From Cacconaster sp964598495 (GTDB taxonomy: Bacteria > Bacteroidota > Bacteroidia > Bacteroidales > UBA932): a stretch of 52,647 nt of DNA. Under the pieces are notes generated by a model, which was not told the origin of the DNA, did not search any database, and saw only the letters and a program-made list of their open reading frames with translations. Position 1 is the stretch's first letter, and every line of letters starts with the position of its first letter. The stretch covers positions 1-52,647 of the forward strand of contig CAZRBY010000014.1 of assembly GCA_964598495.1 (NCBI GenBank). Direction: 5' to 3'. A program made the translations under genes and the position numbers. Shown here in pieces: positions 33,720 through 40,554 of this stretch.

Positions 33720-33893
33720 ATGAAAGAACTACTTGACGCAATCAAAGCTGAAATTGAAGTTTTCTCCAAGAACGCTGAAGCTCAGCTTGTTAAGGGCAAC
33801 AAAGCTGCTGGCACACGTGCAAGAAAAGCTGCTTTGAACTTGAGCAAAATGATGAAAGACTTCAGAAAGGTATCTATGGACGCTTCCAGGTAA
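33720..33893 (+). CDS. Histone H1-like DNA-binding protein (Hc1 family)
   Basis: A 57-residue gene: MKELLDAIKAEIEVFS, then NGNKAAGTRARKAALNLSKM-type sequence split over residues 26-44, and a Lys/Arg-rich end. This matches the small Bacteroidetes Hc1/histone-like proteins, which bind and compact DNA. About 20% of residues are Lys or Arg. A possible -7 element, TAACTTTC, lies at 33678-33685, and a perfect terminator follows the stop by about 20 bp, so the gene is a separate transcript. Confidence 0.88.
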   Translation: MKELLDAIKAEIEVFSKNAEAQLVKGNKAAGTRARKAALNLSKMMKDFRKVSMDASR

Positions 33894-33914
33894 CCTTTGG
33901 TTGTCCGAAAGATT

Positions 33915-33942
33915 AAGGGGTGTCCGATGGACACCCCTTTTG
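33915..33942. terminator. Strong intrinsic terminator
   Basis: A perfect 11-bp stem (AAGGGGTGTCC at 33915-33925, GGACACCCCTT at 33929-33939) has loop GAT, with a T-run on the right and A's on the left. It ends the histone-like gene and probably also the convergent lipoprotein gene. Confidence 0.92.
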
Positions 33943-33951
33943 ATTTTCCAT

Positions 33952-34422
33952 TCAATCATCCAATATTATACCCGTTTTTTGGAGTTCATTCCAGAGCCAG
34001 ACAGTGCGCCCTTTAATCTGGGCTACAACAAGCTTGACGATAAGGATAGTCTCTTCACCTTTTTCCTTGGTATAAGTGATATTGCAAATTACCTCTTGAT
34101 CTACAACGGCAGGAAGTTCACTCATAAATGCGATGTGGAGATAGATTATCTGGTCATCGCTCTGCATGCGATAAGTCCTTCGTTTTTCATTGAATGATTT
34201 CTGGAATGTCTCTTCCGCATAACTGACGACACAAGCGCCTTTAACATATAGGCCTGCGTTAGAATTGGCCATAAAGGCCTTTTTTTCGAACGATTCAGTC
34301 GTAGGTGTTATAACTATAGGCGGCGGGTCAGGTTCAGGACAAGATACGGCCATGGTCACTGCTGTTAGTAACAGCAGCAATGACTTTTTGACAAATGACC
34401 ATATCCTGTTCTTAGAAATCAT
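33952..34422 (-). CDS. Hypothetical lipoprotein
   Basis: This 156-residue protein has a signal peptide ending MAVSC near residue 28 and a Pro-rich linker (PEPDPPPIVITP). The mature domain is beta-rich with no named motif. It follows the M6 peptidase by 1 bp on the same strand (its start at 34422 is directly after the peptidase end), so the two are cotranscribed. It may be a partner or inhibitor of the peptidase, which is inference only. Confidence 0.7.
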   Translation of the reverse strand: MISKNRIWSFVKKSLLLLLTAVTMAVSCPEPDPPPIVITPTTESFEKKAFMANSNAGLYVKGACVVSYAEETFQKSFNEKRRTYRMQSDDQIIYLHIAFMSELPAVVDQEVICNITYTKEKGEETILIVKLVVAQIKGRTVWLWNELQKTGIILDD

Positions 34423-34423
34423 G

Positions 34424-36493
34424 TTACTTGATCGTTTTTTTCTTCACAATAGACTCCACCGAATTGTCCGGATAGGTGATTTCGGCTTTTATCTCGAATG
34501 TCCCGTTCCTGTCAAATTTTATTTTTCCGTCCGGTACTTCCACCCCATTCACAATCCAACGGACGGAAATCACTTCCTCAGCAATATTGAGAATGGTCAG
34601 ATGAAGTTCATCCCCTACCTTATATGATTTGTCCATATCTGCAATCATTGGAAAAATGGAGAACATCTCCCTTGTGGAGAAACTCATCTGATAACTCTTT
34701 CCAATTATATCGTTGCGTGAATAGAATAGACGGCAGTTGTAAGTGCTCCCCGGTGTAAGGTCGGTAAAGAGATAGTCTCTCCGTGTGGCGGCAACGACAG
34801 AGGTATCGGCATAGACACTGTTTTCCAAGTTCCAGACTATGTTCCATTTGCCTCTTGGATCCTCCTTGTCGGTACTCCACTTCAAAAGTGCTGTCCGCTG
34901 CTGTGGTTCAATGGAGTATTCGTTGACCACGGGTACATCCCATCCGTTGTCGACAACTACTTCGAACAACATTCCGGCAGAGCCTTTATGAATGTTTGCT
35001 ATGCCATATCCGATGCCTTGACCGGTCCAATCCATCAGAGGAAAAGATTGTGACGAATGAATGTTAGTAACGTTGTTTTTGCCGGGGAAAAAGAGCATGG
35101 AAACATCCGAGTAACTATTACCGGAAGAGGCAATGGGACGTGCGCAGGGGTGAGAGGAGCAACCGTTAACCGCATTGTTAGTCCAACGCATCCTCGCGGT
35201 CATAGAGCAGGCGTTCCTGAAGGACTTGTCGATGTGATATACCACAAGACCCTCACCTCCGGCATGGGCGTCCCAAACGGTACCATCTCTGTATTCAAGA
35301 TAGAAGTATTCCCCGTTGGAAGAGGCTTGAATGAAATATGCCTTTGTTTCATGATGAACGGGCAACAGTTCGATGCTTGCGGCGCCATAAAGGGGGGTTG
35401 GAGATACCGAACCCAGCATTTCGCGTTCGAAAACCGTCAGATACGGCGGAGTTTTGCCACCGTTATTGTAGTTACCGCTATCCATTATGGAAAGAGAACC
35501 GAGGAGCAAGGGATTATATCCTTCCGTATCACCATTTATATCATACATATCCAAAAGACCCAACATATGGCAATATTCGTGGCATATGGAGCCGATTCCG
35601 GCAAAATTGCCACCTGAAGAGCCTGAAAACTCAGAATAACAGGAGAAATTGGATACCTTCTTCCCGTCGAAATAGAGTTCTGATGAGGATATATTCCAGG
35701 ACTGTGGCCAGATGGTGGCATCCCCGCCCCCTTCTGCTTCATTGTAGCCGGCAAATATAATGAACACATTGTCCACGACACCATCGCCGTCTGCGTCAAA
35801 ATTGGCAAAATTGACTTTGCCGTCCACAAGATTGCAGGCCTGTCCCACCATTTCCTTCACATTGCTATCGGAAGATGTTGGTGTATGTTCTCCGTAATAT
35901 CTGTAACCGTTTGGCAGTGTTACCGGATCTGTAATGTCGAATGTTAGATCATATCTCTCTCCAAGGTTGTCCCTGAAATACTCTCTGACACTTCCTGTGG
36001 CACCATCTTCAGAGTAGTTTATCTGGTTGAACAGGTTGAAAAGACGCGACCTTATGGACTGAGTAGTAAATTTCAGGTCCGAAAACTGCACCGGAATGAC
36101 CACTGTGCGGATTGTTCTGACCGCCTTTGTCGTTACGTCGCCCACAAGGAAACTTTTGAAAGACTCTGAAACAATATGATTCTTGGGATTGTGTATGAAA
36201 GGAGGTATGGATTGTGCGTATCCGCCGGTAGGAGAACTGTCCACGCGTCTGGCCGAAATATTAAGCACCCCGCTGTTGAAATCGGCATAGTAATAGTACC
36301 CGTTGGCAGCCTGTGCCACGATATGCCCGTCAAGTGTGGTTTTGAAGGAGAATGATTCGTCGCCGTTTATCCTAAGCATCAAGAAGGAACCGTCCGGCTG
36401 GAAAACCTTGACAGGGTATGGCACACTTCTGACTCCAGCTGCCTCGAAGGCAAACAAAAAGAGTATTGTGAGTATTGCAGCGAGATGTCGCAT
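34424..36493 (-). CDS. M6-family secreted metalloprotease
   Basis: This 689-residue protein has a Sec signal peptide (MRHLAAILTILFLFAFEAAG) and an M6 (immune inhibitor A-like) catalytic domain. The zinc site HEYCHMLGLLDMYD lies near residue 304, preceded by the FDADGDGVVDNVFIIFAGYNEAEGG segment (about residues 227-250; an Asp-rich calcium loop). Two fibronectin-like modules follow (one with ALLKWSTDKED near 540, one near 600-680). It probably degrades extracellular proteins. The downstream hypothetical lipoprotein is part of the same operon. Confidence 0.92.
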   Translation of the reverse strand: MRHLAAILTILFLFAFEAAGVRSVPYPVKVFQPDGSFLMLRINGDESFSFKTTLDGHIVAQAANGYYYYADFNSGVLNISARRVDSSPTGGYAQSIPPFIHNPKNHIVSESFKSFLVGDVTTKAVRTIRTVVIPVQFSDLKFTTQSIRSRLFNLFNQINYSEDGATGSVREYFRDNLGERYDLTFDITDPVTLPNGYRYYGEHTPTSSDSNVKEMVGQACNLVDGKVNFANFDADGDGVVDNVFIIFAGYNEAEGGGDATIWPQSWNISSSELYFDGKKVSNFSCYSEFSGSSGGNFAGIGSICHEYCHMLGLLDMYDINGDTEGYNPLLLGSLSIMDSGNYNNGGKTPPYLTVFEREMLGSVSPTPLYGAASIELLPVHHETKAYFIQASSNGEYFYLEYRDGTVWDAHAGGEGLVVYHIDKSFRNACSMTARMRWTNNAVNGCSSHPCARPIASSGNSYSDVSMLFFPGKNNVTNIHSSQSFPLMDWTGQGIGYGIANIHKGSAGMLFEVVVDNGWDVPVVNEYSIEPQQRTALLKWSTDKEDPRGKWNIVWNLENSVYADTSVVAATRRDYLFTDLTPGSTYNCRLFYSRNDIIGKSYQMSFSTREMFSIFPMIADMDKSYKVGDELHLTILNIAEEVISVRWIVNGVEVPDGKIKFDRNGTFEIKAEITYPDNSVESIVKKKTIK

Positions 36494-36539
36494 ATGCCGA
36501 TTACGTGGACGATTAAAACTACATAATTACAAAGAAATA

Positions 36540-36571
36540 TTGAATTTTCAAAAAACATAATCATAACTTTG
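36540..36571 (+). promoter_or_regulatory. Promoter of the truncated glycosyltransferase
   Basis: TTG (36540-36542) about 21 nt before TAACTTTG (36564-36571). The promoter remains intact although the gene behind it is broken. Confidence 0.5.
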
Positions 36572-36586
36572 TGCAAATAATTGCAA

Positions 36587-36808
36587 ATGAACCCTACTTC
36601 AAAATACGTATTTCCGATAATCGTCCCCTTTTTCAACGAAAGGGAAAATATCCCAAGAGTTGAGGCAAGACTTTCCGATAATCTACAAAAGTCCCAATGC
36701 AATTCAATCTGCGTACTCTTTGTCAATGACGGGTCTACCGACGTAGCCTGTCGCCGGCATAATTACTTTCAAGGCTGTAAAATGAGAACAAGGAGAATTA
36801 TTTTCTAA
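36587..36808 (+). pseudogene. Truncated family 2 glycosyltransferase
   Basis: The first 50 or so residues are a good GT2 N-terminus: FPIIVPFFNERENIPRVEAR near residue 11, then VLFVNDGSTD near residue 45-54. The sequence then changes abruptly to non-homologous basic residues and stops at 36808. A full GT2 (polyprenol-phosphate mannosyltransferase or DPM1-like) would be over 240 residues. The start ATG at 36587 follows the promoter. The remaining gene is missing, and the alr promoter begins at the stop codon, so a deletion is likely. Confidence 0.75.
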
Positions 36809-36813
36809 CTTTG
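36806..36813 (+). promoter_or_regulatory. -7 element for alr
   Basis: TAACTTTG, 20 bp upstream of the alr ATG. Its first three bases double as the stop codon of the truncated glycosyltransferase. Confidence 0.6.
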
Positions 36814-36833
36814 CAAAAATAAAAACATACGAG

Positions 36834-38012
36834 ATGTCAACAAGTGTACCCCATGCCCAACTGCAACTAAGCAAAAGCGGAATGGTTCATAACTACAAAT
36901 ATTTCCGTTCATTACTCAAAGAGAGCACCAAACTGATGATTCTTGTAAAAGCCAATTCATACGGACACGGCGCAATCGAATTTGCCCGTGTAATGGAAGA
37001 GGCGGGTGCGGATTATTTTGGAGTTGCTACTCCTATTGAAGGAATGGAACTTAAGGAAAATGGCATAAAACTACCCATAATAGTGCTTGACAGTGGTCTT
37101 GAGAGTTATGGAGATATCGTTGAACATGATCTGGAACCCTCAATGNNNNNNNNNNTGCCCAACCTCGAATCCTTCATTCTCTTAAGAAAGGTACTCAGAG
37201 AGAAAGGCAGCAACAGATGGCCGGTACACATAAAACTTGATACGGGCATGCATCGCCTCGGCTTTATGGAGCATGAAATTCCCGCTCTGAAGGAATTTTT
37301 AATGGAGTCTCCGGAGATTTTCGTTAAATCAATCTTCACACACCTCGCAGGAGCTGATACGCCTCATCACGACAAGTTTACGCTCGGCCAGTTATCTCTT
37401 TACGACAGGTTGAGTAGCGATCTGATGACCATTCTCCCTGAAAAACCTTTGNNNNNNNNNNCCGAGAAGAAGCCCAGATTCAGCGGAGGAATCCCTGAAA
37501 AACCTTTGAGACACAGCCTCAATTCGGCAGGCATAGAGAGATTTCCACAATACCAGTATGATATGGTACGCCTCGGCATAGGCATATACGGCATCAGTAG
37601 CGTTGATCAAAGCAAAGTGGTCCCTTCAGCATACTTCAGATGCCCGATTATTCAGATAAAAGAGCTTAAAGCTGAAGACGGTACCGTCGGATATGGTCGC
37701 CGCGGAAAACTCGGTCCCGGAATCAAAAAGATTGCTACCATCTGCGTAGGCTACGCTGACGGAGTCAACCGCCGCCTTGGCAAAGGCAAAGCCTCATTTG
37801 AAGTCAATGGTCAGATGGCCCCTACTATAGGAAATATCTGTATGGATATGTGTATGCTGGATGTCACCGGAATTGAGGCCAAAATGGGCGACACTGTCAC
37901 GATCTTTGGCAAAAAGCCAAGTGCGCTCGACCTCGCAAAGAACCTTAACACAATTCCTTACGAGATATTCACATCAATAGGCAAAAGGGTGAAAAGGGTG
38001 ATTGTGGACTAA
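36834..38012 (+). CDS. alr: Alanine racemase (interrupted by two N runs)
   Basis: This PLP enzyme makes D-alanine for peptidoglycan. The catalytic Lys is in LMILVKANSYGHGA near residue 40, and the Tyr of the opposite face is in ICVGYADGVNRR near residue 306. The substrate segment LDTGMHRLGF is also present. The length (392 with gap residues) exceeds the usual 365-380. Two N-runs lie in the gene (37146-37155 and 37452-37461), and a 17-bp direct repeat flanks the second; removing one repeat copy and the gap would restore a normal-looking protein. The stop overlaps the convergent holA by 4 bp. Confidence 0.9.
   Translation: MSTSVPHAQLQLSKSGMVHNYKYFRSLLKESTKLMILVKANSYGHGAIEFARVMEEAGADYFGVATPIEGMELKENGIKLPIIVLDSGLESYGDIVEHDLEPSMXXXXPNLESFILLRKVLREKGSNRWPVHIKLDTGMHRLGFMEHEIPALKEFLMESPEIFVKSIFTHLAGADTPHHDKFTLGQLSLYDRLSSDLMTILPEKPLXXXXEKKPRFSGGIPEKPLRHSLNSAGIERFPQYQYDMVRLGIGIYGISSVDQSKVVPSAYFRCPIIQIKELKAEDGTVGYGRRGKLGPGIKKIATICVGYADGVNRRLGKGKASFEVNGQMAPTIGNICMDMCMLDVTGIEAKMGDTVTIFGKKPSALDLAKNLNTIPYEIFTSIGKRVKRVIVD
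37146..37155. other. Assembly gap (10 Ns) in alr
   Basis: Ten Ns after LEPSM. The frame continues. Family comparison suggests little or nothing is missing here. Confidence 0.95.
37452..37461. other. Assembly gap (10 Ns) in alr, next to a direct repeat
   Basis: Ten Ns abut the 17-bp sequence TCCCTGAAAAACCTTTG (37435-37451), which recurs at 37492-37508. Confidence 0.95.
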
Positions 38013-39070
38013 GAATCCGCTATCTTGAGGACAAGTTCCTGAAGCAACTCTCCGTCGGTAGCATTTCCGCGAGAGTTGCTTTTGCTTTTTTGGTCATAAT
38101 CCTTGAGTATGGCTATTACCTTCATAGTCTTCTTGACCGGATAGTGACGAATGGCAGTATCATATTCACTCCCAAAATAGGGATGTATGCCAAGCTGTGA
38201 GAGTATTTCATTCCTCGACGTTCCCTCCTGCAGCAGCGCATGATATCTGAGAATCCTGATAAAGTGGGACGAGAGTGCAGCCATAATCATTTGTATCGGA
38301 AATCTATTCCCCGATTCGGAGAAAAAGTGGACTATTCTGAATGCTTTTCGCATATCCTTTACAGAAAGGGCCTTAGTTAACTCAAAAACACTATAGTCGC
38401 GGCTTATACCTACATTTTCCTCAACTGTTGAAACTGTGATGGACCTGTTGCCTTCAGGGAGAAGTTTGATAAGCTTATCCAGTTCAAGCACCAATTTGTT
38501 AATGTCGGTTCCGGCAAATTCAACCATTAATTTCGCAGCCATTGGCTCAATGGATAGGCCTTGGCCGCGAGCATATTCCTCGATCCATCTATCAATCTTA
38601 TAGTCCGGAATCTGGTTGGACTCGAACACCGTACCGATTTTCTGCGCCTGTTTGTAAAACGATGTGCGCTTATCTATATTTTTTGAGGATTTTGCAGGGT
38701 CGTTAGGTGTCTTGTAACAAATAACGAGCACAGTTGTAGGCTGAATACCTTCAAAATAGACATCTATATCCTCCACCTTTTTCATCATCTGCGCCTCTTT
38801 CACCACGACAAGCTGACGGGAAATCATCATAGGGAATTGACGGGCTGCATTGACCACCTGATTCGCAGAGACATCCGATCCATAATAAACCAACTGACCG
38901 AAATCTTTTTCCTCAGGAGGCAGAACTTTTTCCATCAAAAGGTCGCACAATTTGTCGATATAGTAGTGCTCCTTGCCAAAAAGCAGATAAAATGGCTTGA
39001 TATCTCCGGAAATAATCTCTTTTGAGATTTCATTGAACTGTTGAACTGTATCTGTCGTCTGTTTTGCCAT
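38009..39070 (-). CDS. holA: DNA polymerase III delta subunit
   Basis: This 353-residue protein is the clamp-loader wrench subunit. The N-terminal pseudo-AAA domain includes FYLLFGKEHYYIDKLCDLL and VVVKEAQMMKK; the middle holds LVLELDKLIKLL and the C-terminal helical collar ends with the LQELVLKIAD helix. The length is normal. A TACCTTTG element sits only 6 bp upstream of the ATG. It converges on alr with a 4-bp overlap. Confidence 0.93.
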   Translation of the reverse strand: MAKQTTDTVQQFNEISKEIISGDIKPFYLLFGKEHYYIDKLCDLLMEKVLPPEEKDFGQLVYYGSDVSANQVVNAARQFPMMISRQLVVVKEAQMMKKVEDIDVYFEGIQPTTVLVICYKTPNDPAKSSKNIDKRTSFYKQAQKIGTVFESNQIPDYKIDRWIEEYARGQGLSIEPMAAKLMVEFAGTDINKLVLELDKLIKLLPEGNRSITVSTVEENVGISRDYSVFELTKALSVKDMRKAFRIVHFFSESGNRFPIQMIMAALSSHFIRILRYHALLQEGTSRNEILSQLGIHPYFGSEYDTAIRHYPVKKTMKVIAILKDYDQKSKSNSRGNATDGELLQELVLKIADS

Positions 39071-39076
39071 GATTCA

Positions 39077-39084
39077 CAAAGGTA
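39077..39084 (-). promoter_or_regulatory. -7 element for holA
   Basis: TACCTTTG on the minus strand, ending 6 nt before the start codon. The -33 element is unclear. The spacing suggests a very short or missing leader. Confidence 0.5.
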
Positions 39085-39100
39085 ACTCTTTTTAGTCATA

Positions 39101-39128
39101 AAAAAGGGGACCGACTAAAAATAGTCGG
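39101..39128 (-). terminator. Terminator of the aminotransferase gene
   Basis: A perfect hairpin CCGACTA (39111-39117) / TAGTCGG (39122-39128), followed on the minus strand by a C-then-T run (A-rich at 39100-39105 on the plus strand). Confidence 0.75.
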
Positions 39129-39165
39129 CTTCACCCAAACACACAAACTATGTAATCATAGAAAT

Positions 39166-40356
39166 CTATGAATGTCTGTCGTAAAGTTCTCTGATGGCTT
39201 TAGCGAGGCGCTTGATACCCTCAATAATTTTCTCGTCGGAGGCATATGAGAAGTTCATACGCATCGTATTCTTACCGCTGCCGTCACAGTGGAATGCCTC
39301 TCCAATAACGAAGGCCACATTCTCCTTGATGGCAATGTCAAAAAGTTCACGTGTATCATACTGCGGCGGTAGATTGAGGAATAGGAAAAGGCCTCCCTCG
39401 GGATTGGTCCAGGTAACACCTTCCGGCATATAATCTTCAAATGCCTTGATCATAACGTTTTTCTTGTGCTTGTACAACTCCTTAATCTTTACAATGTTCG
39501 TATGGAAATTACCCGACTTGAGGTAGCGGGCTGCCACCATTTGGTTGAATATCGGTGTACAGAGGTCGGCAGATTGTTTTGCCACAATAAGCCTATCTAT
39601 AACATTGTCGTTGGCCACCACCCATCCGAGACGGAATCCTGGCACGAAAATCTTGGAGAATGTACCAAGGAGAACAACCCTCTCGGGACACATGGAATAC
39701 ATCGAAGGGAGTGATTCGCCTTCAAAGCGTATCTGTTTATATGGACTGTCCTCTATTATGAGGAGATCATATTTCTCGGCAACCGCAATCACATTCTTTC
39801 TCTCCTCGATAGTCATGGTCACACCTGAAGGGTTCTGAAAATCAGGGATTGAATAGATAAATTTGGGACTCTTACCGGCTGCCACAAGGGCGTTGACAGC
39901 CTCTTCGAGGCGGTCGTCTTGGCGCAGGCCGTAAGGCTGACACTGGTATGCCCAGAATGCCTGCAACGCTCCAAGGTAGGAAGGCAAACCGCAGATGATG
40001 ATATCATTGGGATTGATGAAGATACGTGACAAAAGATCTATTGCCTGCTGCGAGGCAGTGGTTACAAGAATATTCTTGATGGGAATGTTTAGTCCTTCCT
40101 CTTGATAGAGTTTGGAAATCTCTTCACGAAGCGGAACATATCCCTCTGTCGAACCATACTGGAGAGCTGCCGCACCCTGCTCATCCATCACATCCATCAT
40201 AATCTGCTTCAGTTCGGCGATGGGGAAAGAGTCCGGGCTGGGGAAACCGCCCCCGAATGAAATGATTTCGGGCTTGTTTGCCACACTCAATAGGTCTCTG
40301 ATAGCTGAACGCCTCATACTCTTCGCGTTAGCCGACAATAAATGGTCAATATTCAT
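39166..40356 (-). CDS. PLP-dependent class I/II aminotransferase
   Basis: A fold-type I aminotransferase of about 396 residues. Motifs are SFGGGFPSPDSFP near the N-terminus, ALQYGSTEGYVPLREEI, and YSIPDFQNPSGVTM. The PLP lysine is in LLGTFSKIFVPGFRLGW (near residue 235). It is most like the 2-aminoadipate / aromatic amino acid transaminase branch (LysN/KAT type); the substrate cannot be decided. I start it at 40356, as a well-formed promoter lies inside the longer frame. Confidence 0.88.
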   Translation of the reverse strand: MNIDHLLSANAKSMRRSAIRDLLSVANKPEIISFGGGFPSPDSFPIAELKQIMMDVMDEQGAAALQYGSTEGYVPLREEISKLYQEEGLNIPIKNILVTTASQQAIDLLSRIFINPNDIIICGLPSYLGALQAFWAYQCQPYGLRQDDRLEEAVNALVAAGKSPKFIYSIPDFQNPSGVTMTIEERKNVIAVAEKYDLLIIEDSPYKQIRFEGESLPSMYSMCPERVVLLGTFSKIFVPGFRLGWVVANDNVIDRLIVAKQSADLCTPIFNQMVAARYLKSGNFHTNIVKIKELYKHKKNVMIKAFEDYMPEGVTWTNPEGGLFLFLNLPPQYDTRELFDIAIKENVAFVIGEAFHCDGSGKNTMRMNFSYASDEKIIEGIKRLAKAIRELYDRHS

Positions 40357-40389
40357 TTTGATATTATTTATTAGTTCTACAAGTCTACG

Positions 40390-40420
40390 CAAAGATAATG
40401 AATTGAAAGTAATCTGCAAA
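40390..40420 (-). promoter_or_regulatory. Promoter of the aminotransferase gene
   Basis: On the minus strand, TTTG (40420-40417), 19 nt, TATCTTTG (40397-40390). This is a full consensus match, and it fixes the start codon downstream at 40356. Confidence 0.8.
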
Positions 40421-40517
40421 TTTTTATTATCAACAATAAGCAACTTTGTAAAAAATCTTTCATTTTGACATTTAGTTACTCAATTTTAATAATAGTGCCT
40501 GTTTTTCCAGAGGTACT

Positions 40518-40550
40518 TTTGTATGAAAACTGATTTATTTATTACATTTG
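40518..40550 (+). promoter_or_regulatory. Promoter of polA
   Basis: TTTG (40518-40521), 21 nt, TACATTTG (40543-40550), ending 4 nt before the polA ATG. A second possible -7 element, TACTTTTG, lies at 40514-40521 and would give a normal leader. Confidence 0.55.
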
Positions 40551-40554
40551 TAGG

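Noticed and set aside
40357..40443. A 29-residue extension of the aminotransferase
   Set aside because: A consensus promoter at 40390-40420 lies inside it, so the start must be further downstream.
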